Assembly: GCA_027449545.1 (NCBI GenBank)
Contig: DAIDLI010000079.1
Span: 1 to 45,994 of the forward strand
Direction: 5' to 3'
Length of the DNA stretch: 45,994 bases
Origin: Acidobacteriaceae bacterium
Lineage (GTDB): Bacteria > Acidobacteriota > Terriglobia > Terriglobales > Acidobacteriaceae
Shown: positions 31,413-40,500 of the stretch, in pieces
Layout: each line of letters begins with the position of its first letter
How positions within the stretch are numbered: the stretch's first letter is position 1
Program-made: the position numbers and the translations under genes
Notes under the pieces: model-generated
The model's input: only the letters and a program-made list of their open reading frames with translations
Databases searched by the model: none
What the model was told of the DNA's origin: nothing

Positions 31413-33076
31413 GCGAAGGCGCACTGATCCCTGTCCTCGAAGATTCCCGCCTGCGGCCCGAGAGGACACCTGCGGCCGGAGCGGCCGCTCCCCTCGAAGA
31501 GGTGCGCGGCAGGTTTAACCGCAATGTGGTGATGACCATTGCTGCGCGCGTCATCAACATGACGCGTGGCGTGGTGCTGGTGCCGTTTCTGCTGGCGCAT
31601 ATCGGCTTGCAGGCCTATGGCATCTGGACCACTGCTTTCATCCTCGTATCCTACGTCGGCATTACCACCATGGGCTTCTCCAGCGTCTATATGAAGTACG
31701 CTGCGGAGTTCCAGGCCCGCCGCGAATTTGATCGCCTCAACTCGCTGCTTTCCACCGGACTGGCCATCACCGTGCCGCTTTGCACGGTCCTCTTCTTTGC
31801 CTTCTATCTGGGCTGGAACGGGTATGCGCACTGGCTGCACCTGCCGCCAGCCCATGCCGCCGACGGCCGTGAAGCCATCCTCATCGTGCTCGGCGTCTTT
31901 CTCTCCAGCATCGCCTTTAACGGCTTCGGCGACGTCCTCGCCGGATGCCAGCAGATCGCCCCCACGCAGGTCTTCCTGATGCTCGGCCTGCTGGTCGAGT
32001 TCGGACTGATTCTGCTGCTGGTCAGTCACGGGCGCGGCATTCGCGGGTTGGCCGAGGCCTACCTGGCCCGTACGCTGGTAGATGACGGCCTGACCATCTG
32101 GTGGGCATGGCGGAAGCTCGACTGGCTGCATCTTTCTCCGCGCCTGGTGCGCCGTGAATCGATCCGCTATGTGCTCCACTTCGGCGGCATGGTGCAGTTT
32201 CAGAGCTTTCTCGACATCTTCCTCAGCTACTTCGAGCGGGTGGCTGCCCTGGGGCTCATCGGGGTGGCGGCGGCGGGGCTGATGGACGTGGCCAAAAAGT
32301 GGCAGAACGCCTTCTCCTCGGTGCCGATGGCGTTCTTCTATGCCCTGTTACCCGCCGCCTCGCACGTGGATGCGGCCTCCTCCGAGGCGGAGCGAAAGGG
32401 CAATCTGCGCAAGCTCTACCTGAGCAGTTCGCGCCACTCCAACCTCTGCACCGTGGCTTTCGTGGCGGTGGTGGCCTGGTGGTCATCTCCCATCTTGCAC
32501 GTTTGGCTCGGAAATCAGTTACCCAAGGGGCAGATGCTTGTGCCCCTCTTCGTGGCATTCAGCATCGGGATGCAGTGGCATATGCTAACTGGACCAGGAA
32601 CTTCCATGTTCCGGGGGATGGGCCGAGTGTACGAAGAGTTCAGCTATTCCATTCCGAATGTGATCCTGCTGGCCGTAACGCTGCCGGCGGCGCGGATGAT
32701 CCAGGGCCGCTGGACGGCGCTGGGTATCGGCATCGCGGTTACGGTGGCGACGATCCTCTCCGCTTCTATCCTGATGGGCCGGGTGTTGTTCGTGCTGGAT
32801 CTGAAGCTGACTCAATATCTCCGCGAGGTGATCGTTCCCGGCGTGGTGCCGTACTGTGTGGCGGGCGTGCTGGCCTGGCCCGTGAGCCGCGCGGTGGCGG
32901 CGAGCGGGCGCTGGACGGGCGCGGCCCTCATCCTTGCCTTCGGCATCGCGTATGTGGCGATCTCGGCAGCTATCCTGTTCCGCTGGTTCCTGATGCGCGA
33001 GGAAAGAGCGCAGATGGGCGAATATTTACGGCGGGCAACGGCGATCTTCCGAAGGCAGGCGGCGGTGACAGCGTGA
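31409..33076 (+). CDS. Wzx-type polysaccharide flippase (MOP superfamily)
   Basis: A 555-aa polytopic protein with about 12-14 membrane helices after a 35-residue Pro/Ala-rich cytoplasmic lead. The first membrane region (NVVMTIAARVINMTRGVVLVPFLLAHIGLQAYGIW) and the later FGGMVQFQSFLDIFLSYFERVAALGLIGVAAAG are typical of the lipopolysaccharide/polysaccharide flippases that move undecaprenyl-linked units across the inner membrane. The ATG overlaps the stop of the GT2 gene (ATGA) and GGGAGG lies about 10 bases upstream. Its own stop overlaps the start of the export-protein gene. Confidence 0.9.
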   Translation: MSEGALIPVLEDSRLRPERTPAAGAAAPLEEVRGRFNRNVVMTIAARVINMTRGVVLVPFLLAHIGLQAYGIWTTAFILVSYVGITTMGFSSVYMKYAAEFQARREFDRLNSLLSTGLAITVPLCTVLFFAFYLGWNGYAHWLHLPPAHAADGREAILIVLGVFLSSIAFNGFGDVLAGCQQIAPTQVFLMLGLLVEFGLILLLVSHGRGIRGLAEAYLARTLVDDGLTIWWAWRKLDWLHLSPRLVRRESIRYVLHFGGMVQFQSFLDIFLSYFERVAALGLIGVAAAGLMDVAKKWQNAFSSVPMAFFYALLPAASHVDAASSEAERKGNLRKLYLSSSRHSNLCTVAFVAVVAWWSSPILHVWLGNQLPKGQMLVPLFVAFSIGMQWHMLTGPGTSMFRGMGRVYEEFSYSIPNVILLAVTLPAARMIQGRWTALGIGIAVTVATILSASILMGRVLFVLDLKLTQYLREVIVPGVVPYCVAGVLAWPVSRAVAASGRWTGAALILAFGIAYVAISAAILFRWFLMREERAQMGEYLRRATAIFRRQAAVTA

Positions 33077-34107
33077 TGTTACGGATTCAATTCGCTGGCT
33101 TGCTGCTGCTGGGACTGGCCGGCTTCTGCGCTCAGGCGCAGAAGCCTTTGCCGCCTCCGCCCTCGGATCTGGCCGTTCCGCAGACGACCGCATTCGTTCC
33201 TGCGACGCGGCCGGCAGAGCCCCAGCTCAAGCAGGACCCGCTCCAGTTGCTGCGCAACTTCGAGCCCTCGGCCGACGAAGAATACACGCTCGGCCGCGGT
33301 GACGAAATCACGGTGGACTTTCCCGGCCGGCCGGAGATGAAGGCGAACCTGACCATCGGGCCGGATGGCCGCGTTACTCTGCCCCTTGCTGGCGACATCA
33401 TGGTGGCCGGGCTGACCCGTCCGGAGGCTGCCGCCGCCATTCAGAAAGCCCTGGCTCCCTACTACGACAACCTGGTCGTTCAGGTTGCGGTCACGCGCTA
33501 CACCTCGAACCGGGTGCTGGTGCTGGGCGCGGTAACCAAGCCCGGCCAGTATGCCTTTGACGGCACACCCACGCTGCTCGGCGCCTTGACGCAGGCCGGC
33601 ATGGAAACCGGTCCCGACAAGGTGGCGGAAATTCCTGAAGAGTGTGCCATCTATCGCGGCAGTCAGCAGGTGGTGTGGGTACAACTCAAAAAACTGATCG
33701 AATCCGGCAACACGCTGGCCGATCTTCGCCTGCGCCGCGACGACGTGGTTTATGTGCCGAATATGGCGGATCGCTTTGTCTCTGTGCTGGGCGCGGTGCA
33801 GCATCCCGGGGCCGTGCCGCTGACCACCAGCACCACCATCGCCAGCGTGCTGGCTTCGGCGGGTGGGCTTGCCAACGCCGCCGGGAACAATCCGCACATC
33901 CAGATCGTCAACCGGACAACTGGAGTCTCCCGCATTCTCAAGTTCCGCGACGCCCTTAATCCCGCCAAATCGAATGAGATCGTGCTGCACCCTGGCGACA
34001 TCGTCTTTGTGCCCAAGAGCGGCTTTGACAAGGCCACCTATACGCTGGAAAGGCTGAATCCGATCTTTGCTCTCAGCTCGTTGGCCTACCTCGGGGCGTT
34101 CCTATGA
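33076..34107 (+). CDS. Wza-type polysaccharide export protein (PES/SLBB domains)
   Basis: A 343-aa exported protein: signal peptide (MLRIQFAGLLLLGLAGFCAQAQ; C18 is not in a clear lipobox), a polysaccharide export domain (EEYTLGRGDEITVDFPGRPE... LPLAGDIMVAGLT), and two SLBB domains (NRVLVLGAVTKPGQY and RFVSVLGAVQHPGAVPL). Wza proteins form the outer-membrane channel for capsule or exopolysaccharide. The C-terminus ends in a hydrophobic helix, consistent with the Wza membrane helix. TGATG overlap with the flippase gene and ATGA overlap with the next gene indicate coupled translation. Confidence 0.92.
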   Translation: MLRIQFAGLLLLGLAGFCAQAQKPLPPPPSDLAVPQTTAFVPATRPAEPQLKQDPLQLLRNFEPSADEEYTLGRGDEITVDFPGRPEMKANLTIGPDGRVTLPLAGDIMVAGLTRPEAAAAIQKALAPYYDNLVVQVAVTRYTSNRVLVLGAVTKPGQYAFDGTPTLLGALTQAGMETGPDKVAEIPEECAIYRGSQQVVWVQLKKLIESGNTLADLRLRRDDVVYVPNMADRFVSVLGAVQHPGAVPLTTSTTIASVLASAGGLANAAGNNPHIQIVNRTTGVSRILKFRDALNPAKSNEIVLHPGDIVFVPKSGFDKATYTLERLNPIFALSSLAYLGAFL

Positions 34108-36971
34108 GCCGCGCCAACGCACCCCTCGTGCCCGCCGACGCCGCGCGTCCCGTGCAGGCGGCGCAGAACCATCTGGCAGCCGCGCAGGGCGCGCATGCCG
34201 AGCAGCCTGTCTTCCGCCTCGACCTACGCCGCAGCCTGGAGATGCATCGCAAGCTGGCGTTGGGATTTATTGTCGCCGGTATCCTGCTGAGCGCAGGATA
34301 TCTGGCTCGCCACTGGCCTATCTATTCCGCGGAGGCGCTGGTCTACATTCAGCCAACGCCTTCGGCGCCGCTCGGCTCTGTGGCCATGCACTGGCCTTAC
34401 AACTACGATCCCAACACCTACGAGTCCTACATTCAGCAGCAGATGCTGAGCATGACCCGGCCCGATGTGCTGAAGAATGCCGTCTCCAAGCTGGGGAACG
34501 ATGGCTGGCGCAAGAGCGGCGAGAGCGATCAGGAGGCGGTTGACCGGCTCGGGAGCTCTGTTGAAGTTGCCCGGGTCCAGAGCAGTTACCAGGTCGCCAT
34601 CACCGCCAGCTCCACCAATGCGCAGACCGCTGCGGATATGGCCAATGCGGTTGCCAGTGCCTACATCGAGAGCACCGCGCACGAGCAGCGCGCCGGCGAT
34701 TCGCAGCGCATGGCGATTCTGCGCGATGAGCGGGACCGCCTGAAGAAGGAACTGGCTGGCGATCGGGCGGAGCAGGCGGCGTTGAATGCGCAACTCGGGG
34801 TGGCGGCGGTGGGACCGGCGACCCCCGATACCTATGACAACGATATCGCCGCCATTCATGCCGAGTTGGTGAAGGCACGCGCCGATCATGACGCTGCGGA
34901 GGCTCAGCTTTCGGCCCTCGATAGCGACAACTCCGCTGCCCTCAATGCTGCGGCGGAGCAGATCACGGCCACTGACTCCGGACTCAACAGCCTGAAGGCG
35001 GCCCTGGATACGCGGCGCGCTGCTCTGGTTTCGCAGATGGCGAACCTGACCCCGAATCACCCGCTCTACAAGCAGGACGCGGCGGAATTGGCCAAGATCG
35101 ACGCTAATCTGCAGTCCGCTACGAAAGAGGCCCGCAGCAAAGCGGTCGCGCGCGTACAGGACAAGCTGCGCGCCAATCTGACCAGCACCGCCGCGATTGA
35201 GGAGCAGCTCAACGGAGAACTGAATCAGATGACCCGCGCGGCCACAGGCGCGACCCCCAAGCTGCAGCGCGCGGCCGACCTGGCCAGCGATATCACCCGT
35301 CTTCAGGCGCGCTATAACGCCCTGGATGACCAGGTGCAGAACCAGACCATCGAGGACGCGGCTCCGGAGCGGGCACATGTGACCAATCCCGCCGTGGCTC
35401 CGCTGCATCCCAGCGAGCGTGGAGCGATTCGCAACGCCGGCGTCCTGCTGGTGGGTTTCATGCTGCTGGGGCTGGCCGCCGCGGTTTTGGCGCACAAGCT
35501 CGATCCGCATGTGTACATCGCCTCAGACGTTGAGCAGATTCTGGGCTTTGCGCCGATGGCCATGCTGCCCGATTTCCGCGATGTCTCGGATGGCGTTGTG
35601 GAGGAGCACTTGTTGCGGCTTGCCAGCTCGCTTGAGCACGCGCGCCGGCAGGGCGATCTGAATACCTGCATCTTTACAGGCACCGGGCCGGGCACCGGAA
35701 CCACAACCATTGCCGCCCATGTGCGCTCTTTCCTGGAGAGCATGGGCAAGCCCGCGGCATGGGTGGATGCCACCCTCGCAGTGCCACACGAATTCGAAGA
35801 GACAAACGGCGCCCAGAGGGGAACCCGCTCCCTGGCGCTGCTGCAAAGCATGACGGCACCGGCGGAAAACGAAGAATCGCTGGTGCTGACCGATAGTGCC
35901 CCGCTGACGCTCTCCGCCGAGACCGAACACCTGGCGCGCAACGTCGATTGCGCCATCGTGGTGATGGAATCGGGCGTGACGACACGGGCTGAGCTGCGCG
36001 CCACCGCCGCCGCGCTCGCGCGACTCGATGTCGGCACCGTGGGGTTTGTGCTGAACCGCGTGCGCATGGCGAAAGCCGACAAGCCATTTCGCGATGCCGT
36101 GCGCGCGGTGGAACAGCACCGCCGCTTGCAGCAGCGCCGGGCGGCTGCGGAGCAGCCGGTGCGAACCCGCCGGGTGGAAGCCGAGCGCCCCGCCGCTCCG
36201 AAGATGCCGGTGCGCGAGCCGCAGATGCAGGCGGTAACTCCACCGCGGGCGCCACAAATAGAACCCGCCGAAGCGGTTCCGATGCCGTCGCAGGTTTCCG
36301 TACCTGCACCAGGTGCTGCGCAGTCCATGCCTCCCGCTTCGTTGCCCGCCGCACAGGAGGCTGTTCCCGCGGCTTTCTCCATGCCGGAGCTTCCGCAGGT
36401 AGCAGAATCCGAGATGCCGTGGTGGCTGTCCACTCCCGCTCTGCACGAACAGAACGCTCCGGCGCCCGTGGCACGTGGACGTGTGCCGCAAGAGCCGGCG
36501 TCCTTCAAGCCGACACCCCGGGAAGAGAAGGGCGCTGCGGCGGAGTCCCGCCTGAGTGGGCTCAGAAACATTTTTCGTGTCACCGAAGTCCAGGCACAGC
36601 ACCCGCAGCCTCTTCCGCCTGCCGAGGAGGCCTACATGCCTGCGGAAGAGGCCTTCAGGGAATCCCAGCCCCTGCCGGCCCCCCATGCTTTCGCAGAGGT
36701 TCCGGAGCCGCAGCCGCCGTTGGTTCAGGAGCCTTTAATCCGGTACCGGGGCGAAGCCTTCGTGCCCTATCCCGAATCGAAGCTCGAACCCGCCCCGGCT
36801 GCACCCGCATCCAGCAGTAGCGTCCCTCACCAGGTGACTGCGGTGCCCGAGTTCCTTCCGCCTCGCAATAATCGGGGGGATGGCGAGGGTACCCGCCTGG
36901 AGCGCAGCGAAACCGTGGACGAGGTGGCAGTGCTGCCGTCCTGGCGCGGCCAATATCGCCGGAAAAGCTGA
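34104..36971 (+). CDS. Wzc-like polysaccharide co-polymerase with degenerate kinase domain and long disordered tail
   Basis: A 955-aa inner-membrane protein. Wzz domain with first helix at about 51-68 and second at about 445-463, separated by long periplasmic coiled coils (200-410). A cytoplasmic domain related to BY-kinases follows (about 465-655). At the Walker A position the sequence is GTGPGTGTTT (526-535): the lysine of GxGKS/T is replaced by Thr. An aspartate equivalent to Walker A' remains in WVDA (553-556). From about 660 to 955 the protein is Pro/Ala/Glu-rich and probably disordered, with few tyrosines and no Tyr cluster. It likely controls chain length and export together with the upstream Wza protein but not as an active kinase. 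ATGA overlap with the upstream gene. Confidence 0.87.
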   Translation: MSRANAPLVPADAARPVQAAQNHLAAAQGAHAEQPVFRLDLRRSLEMHRKLALGFIVAGILLSAGYLARHWPIYSAEALVYIQPTPSAPLGSVAMHWPYNYDPNTYESYIQQQMLSMTRPDVLKNAVSKLGNDGWRKSGESDQEAVDRLGSSVEVARVQSSYQVAITASSTNAQTAADMANAVASAYIESTAHEQRAGDSQRMAILRDERDRLKKELAGDRAEQAALNAQLGVAAVGPATPDTYDNDIAAIHAELVKARADHDAAEAQLSALDSDNSAALNAAAEQITATDSGLNSLKAALDTRRAALVSQMANLTPNHPLYKQDAAELAKIDANLQSATKEARSKAVARVQDKLRANLTSTAAIEEQLNGELNQMTRAATGATPKLQRAADLASDITRLQARYNALDDQVQNQTIEDAAPERAHVTNPAVAPLHPSERGAIRNAGVLLVGFMLLGLAAAVLAHKLDPHVYIASDVEQILGFAPMAMLPDFRDVSDGVVEEHLLRLASSLEHARRQGDLNTCIFTGTGPGTGTTTIAAHVRSFLESMGKPAAWVDATLAVPHEFEETNGAQRGTRSLALLQSMTAPAENEESLVLTDSAPLTLSAETEHLARNVDCAIVVMESGVTTRAELRATAAALARLDVGTVGFVLNRVRMAKADKPFRDAVRAVEQHRRLQQRRAAAEQPVRTRRVEAERPAAPKMPVREPQMQAVTPPRAPQIEPAEAVPMPSQVSVPAPGAAQSMPPASLPAAQEAVPAAFSMPELPQVAESEMPWWLSTPALHEQNAPAPVARGRVPQEPASFKPTPREEKGAAAESRLSGLRNIFRVTEVQAQHPQPLPPAEEAYMPAEEAFRESQPLPAPHAFAEVPEPQPPLVQEPLIRYRGEAFVPYPESKLEPAPAAPASSSSVPHQVTAVPEFLPPRNNRGDGEGTRLERSETVDEVAVLPSWRGQYRRKS

Positions 36972-37306
36972 TAATTTGTTCCAACTGCGAGATTCGCTCG
37001 AGCTACCCCAAAGCGACTGAAGATCGTCGAAGTCCGCGAGATTCCGAAGCTGTCTAGGGGGATCTTTGCTTGGGACGGGCTTCGGTTTCAGCTCAGGTGC
37101 TATAAGCTGTGTGAGTTGCCGGGCGGATGCCGGAGCGACGCCTGGGCCGGCCCTTTCCAAACCAGGACTCCAGGATTACCATAGCGGCATCGACACGGAG
37201 CGGAAACGTGCCCCGCAGATGGCCTTTTGGTCTTTCGACCCTTCAGTAACCGATTTTTGAACGGCGCAACAATGTTTGAGCGAACCCTTGCATGCGGAGG
37301 AACGCC
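36972..37306 (+). other. Upstream region of the molybdenum hydroxylase operon
   Basis: 335 bases without a gene. No terminator is evident after the co-polymerase gene. A TATAAG hexamer near 37100 is a possible -10 but has no good -35. The last 15 bases carry the strong GGAGG site of the next gene. Confidence 0.4.
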
Positions 37307-37963
37307 ATGGCAGAGATGGATGAACCCCGGCAGGATGATGGAGCCGGTAAAAACGTTACCCGGCGTCGCTTTATTCTGGGTGTGATCGCAGGCGGCGCGG
37401 TGGTCAGCGCGGCCAGCTACCGCTTTCTGGCGCCCACGCGGCATTACTCTTCGGGCGTAGGAGAGCGGCTCATCCGTCTGAATGTGAACGGCAAAGCCCG
37501 CCGCGTCGAGGTGATGAAGCAGGAGACGCTGTCGCATACCCTGCGTTACAAGTTGGGCCTGACCGGCACCAAGGTAGCCTGCGACCGGGCGGAGTGCGGG
37601 TCGTGCACCGTTCTGCTCGATGGCATCCCGCACTATAGCTGCTCGGTTCTCACCAACACCGTCCGCAACAAGCAGGTCACCACCATCGAAGGGCTGGCCT
37701 CGCCGGACGGCAAGCTTCATCCCGTCCAGCAGGCGGTCGTGGACCATCAGGGCTTCCAGTGTGCCTATTGCATGCCGGGATTCGTGATGTCGGCGGTCGG
37801 TTTCCTGAAGCAGAATCCCAATCCCACGCGTGCGCAGATGGCGCACGGCATCTCCGGGAACCTGTGCCGCTGCCAGGACTATGCCAAGATTCTCGATTCG
37901 ATGATGCACGGCGCGGAGTACATGCGGAAGGGCGTTCCGGCAGCCGCGGAGAGGAGAGCCTGA
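37307..37963 (+). CDS. Tat-exported [2Fe-2S] subunit of a molybdenum hydroxylase (PaoA/XdhC-small-subunit type)
   Basis: A 218-aa iron-sulfur protein. It begins with a twin-arginine signal (VTRRRFILGVIAGGAVVSAAS, 17-37); cleavage is not obvious, so the helix may stay as an anchor. The plant-ferredoxin-type cluster has Cys92, 97, 100 and 112 (CDRAECGSC...C), and the helical second cluster has Cys152, 155, 187 and 189 (CAYCMPG, CRCQ). These are the two [2Fe-2S] centres that carry electrons from molybdenum to FAD. The presence of a Tat signal only on this subunit is as in E. coli PaoA. GGAGG lies 7 bases before ATG 37307. The next gene starts 2 bases after the stop. Confidence 0.94.
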   Translation: MAEMDEPRQDDGAGKNVTRRRFILGVIAGGAVVSAASYRFLAPTRHYSSGVGERLIRLNVNGKARRVEVMKQETLSHTLRYKLGLTGTKVACDRAECGSCTVLLDGIPHYSCSVLTNTVRNKQVTTIEGLASPDGKLHPVQQAVVDHQGFQCAYCMPGFVMSAVGFLKQNPNPTRAQMAHGISGNLCRCQDYAKILDSMMHGAEYMRKGVPAAAERRA

Positions 37964-37965
37964 TC

Positions 37966-40485
37966 ATGGCGGAGAAGAGCGATTTGGCCAATGCGGAAAG
38001 CCAGAAGCCGCGCCCGTTCGGGGAAGGCTACCGGCTGATCGGCAAAGACTACTCGACCACCGACCTGGTGGCGAAGGTGACGGGACAGGCGAAGTATGCC
38101 GAGGACTTCCGTGCCGAAGGCATGCTGGTCTGCCGCCTGGTGCTGAGCCCCATGCCGCATGCGCGGGTTAAGCGCATCAACGCGGAAAAGGCGCTGGCCA
38201 TGCCCGGCGTCCGAGGCATCCTCACCCCGGACGAAGTCCCCGGCCACTCGGATTATGTGAACGACAACGGCACCATGATTCACGCCGACAAGTTCAGCGA
38301 ACTGGCGCTGGCCGACGAGCCCATGTATCAGGGCGAGCCGATCCTGGCGGTGGCTGCGGTGGATGAACTGACCGCCGCAAACGCCATCGAGGCGATTGAG
38401 ATCGAGATGGAGCCGCTGCCGTTCAACACCGATCCGCTGGACAGTCTGCGGCCCGGCAGCGCCAATGCCCGCGAAGAGGGCAATGTGTGGAAGTACACGC
38501 CCGGCCAGGGCGCGAAGCTCATCAACCTGAAGTGGACGGACGAGGACTTCGCAGCGGAAAAAGAGGGCAAACTGCCCATGGGCCACGCACCCGACGAATG
38601 GTCGTACGGCGACGTTGATGCCGGCTTCAAAAATGCCGCGCTGGTGCTGGACGAGACCTTTTCGACCGAGGATGTGAGCCACCAGTGCCTGGAACCGCGC
38701 AGCACCATGGCGTTCTGGCAGAACGGCAAGCTCTATCTCTACACCGGCACGCAGAGCACCATGCAGACGGTTCCGGCGATCGCCCGCTGGATGCACATGC
38801 CCGAAGACAAGGTCGTGTTCATCAGCGAATACACCGGCGGCGGATTCGGCAGCAAGATCACCGGCGCGCTGACGCTGGTGATTCCGGCGCTGCTTTCGAA
38901 GAAGCTGAATGCTCCGGTGATGATGCGCGTCAGCCGCCAGGACGAGCACTTCATCGGCCGTGCCCGGCCGGGCATCCGCTCCCGCACCAGGATCGGCTTT
39001 GCCAAAGACGGCCGGATCACCGCAGTGGACATGTTTCTGGTCTCCGACGCCGGTTCCTATGGAACCAACGGTGATGGCGCGGCCTGCGGCCAAATCGCCT
39101 CGCTGCTCTACCAGCCGCCAGCCATGCGCTGGCGCAACGTAACGGTGGCCACCAACACGATTCCGCGCAGCGCCCAGAGCGCGCCGGGCGGCATGCAGGC
39201 GGTGGCAATCATGGAGCCGATCCTGGCCAAGGCCGCGCGCCAGCTCGGCATCGACCAGGTGGCCCTGCGGCGCATGAACTGTCCTGAGGGCAAGGCGGAG
39301 TACGGTCCGCCGAATCCGCGCACCGGAAAGCGCGCCTACGTCACAAGCTGCTTCCTCAAGCAGGCGCTGGACGAAGGCGCCAAGCAGTTCAATTGGGCGC
39401 AGCGGGTGGCGCAGACCAAGCAGAGCGGCAACAAGGTGCGCGGCGTGGGAGTCGCCTTGAGCGGCTACCACGGCGGCACCACCGGCTTTGACGGGCTGAT
39501 TGTGATCACGCCGGCGGGCCGCGTGCAGATTCAGTCTGGCGTCGGCAATCTGGGTACGGAAGCCTTCATGGACGTGCACCGTGCCGCGGCGGAGGTTCTC
39601 GGTGTGCCGTGGGACGCGATCGATATCGTCTGGGGCGATACGTCGAAGCACTTGCCGTACACCTGCCACTCCGGCGGCAGCCAGACCATCCACGCCATGA
39701 CCCGCGCGGGGCATGCGGTGGGACAGGAATGCGTGCAGCGCCTCAAGGAAGTGGCCGCGAAGACGCACGGAGGCCAGCCCGAACAGTACGAGGTGGCCAA
39801 CATGCGCGTCGCGCGCAAGGGCGGCGGGGCGAGCATGAGCTTTGCGCAGGCGGCACAGGCTGCTATCAAGCTGGGCGGCATCTACGACGGCCACGACGTG
39901 AATCCCGAGGTGAACCCCTACACCAGGAAATCGGTGGCCGCGCTGGCCGGCTCGGGCCTGATCGCATCCGCCAAGGACACTTACAAGCACGACGGCGATT
40001 CCTTCTCTTACCTGGCATGTTTCGCTGAGGTGGAGACGGACCTGGAGACCGGCAAGTACCACATCACCGACTATCTCGGTTATGCGGACGTGGGCACGGT
40101 GATCCACCCGGCGGCGCTTGGCGGTCAGGTGCTGGGCCGTTCCACACTGGGCATCGCGCACGCCATCGGGCAGAAGTGGGTCATCGATCCGCAGTACGGA
40201 GTGACGGTGGCGGAGCGGTTCTACACCAACAAGCCTCCGACCATTCTGGATGTGCCGGTGGACATGCAATGGAACGCGCTGAACATTCCCGATCCGGAGA
40301 CGCCGGTGGGCGCGCGCGGCTGCGGTGAGCCGCCCGTCGGAGGCGGATGTGCTTCGATCCTGAATGCGCTCTCCGATGCGCTTGGCGACAACATCTACCA
40401 GCGTGTGCCGGTGTATCTGGACACGATCCTGACGTCTTATGAAGCCGGGCGCCCGATGCAAAATCCCTTTGTGGCCCACATCTGA
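37966..40485 (+). CDS. Molybdopterin-binding catalytic subunit, xanthine dehydrogenase/aldehyde oxidoreductase family
   Basis: An 839-aa catalytic subunit. The N-terminal domain (RLIGKDYSTTDLVAKVTGQAKYAED to about 150, with YQGEPILAVAA) is followed by two molybdopterin-binding halves: YTGGGFGSK (about 290-297) and, near the C-terminus, GARGCGEPPVGGG with catalytic Glu788. The loop normally reading RGxGxPQ is here QSAPGGMQ (404-411). No signal peptide, so export would be by riding with the Tat subunit, as in PaoABC. GAGGAGA precedes ATG 37966. Substrate unknown; aldehydes or N-heterocycles are likely for the family. The FAD subunit starts 15 bases later. Confidence 0.93.
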   Translation: MAEKSDLANAESQKPRPFGEGYRLIGKDYSTTDLVAKVTGQAKYAEDFRAEGMLVCRLVLSPMPHARVKRINAEKALAMPGVRGILTPDEVPGHSDYVNDNGTMIHADKFSELALADEPMYQGEPILAVAAVDELTAANAIEAIEIEMEPLPFNTDPLDSLRPGSANAREEGNVWKYTPGQGAKLINLKWTDEDFAAEKEGKLPMGHAPDEWSYGDVDAGFKNAALVLDETFSTEDVSHQCLEPRSTMAFWQNGKLYLYTGTQSTMQTVPAIARWMHMPEDKVVFISEYTGGGFGSKITGALTLVIPALLSKKLNAPVMMRVSRQDEHFIGRARPGIRSRTRIGFAKDGRITAVDMFLVSDAGSYGTNGDGAACGQIASLLYQPPAMRWRNVTVATNTIPRSAQSAPGGMQAVAIMEPILAKAARQLGIDQVALRRMNCPEGKAEYGPPNPRTGKRAYVTSCFLKQALDEGAKQFNWAQRVAQTKQSGNKVRGVGVALSGYHGGTTGFDGLIVITPAGRVQIQSGVGNLGTEAFMDVHRAAAEVLGVPWDAIDIVWGDTSKHLPYTCHSGGSQTIHAMTRAGHAVGQECVQRLKEVAAKTHGGQPEQYEVANMRVARKGGGASMSFAQAAQAAIKLGGIYDGHDVNPEVNPYTRKSVAALAGSGLIASAKDTYKHDGDSFSYLACFAEVETDLETGKYHITDYLGYADVGTVIHPAALGGQVLGRSTLGIAHAIGQKWVIDPQYGVTVAERFYTNKPPTILDVPVDMQWNALNIPDPETPVGARGCGEPPVGGGCASILNALSDALGDNIYQRVPVYLDTILTSYEAGRPMQNPFVAHI

Positions 40486-40500
40486 CAAGGAGACAGAGCC

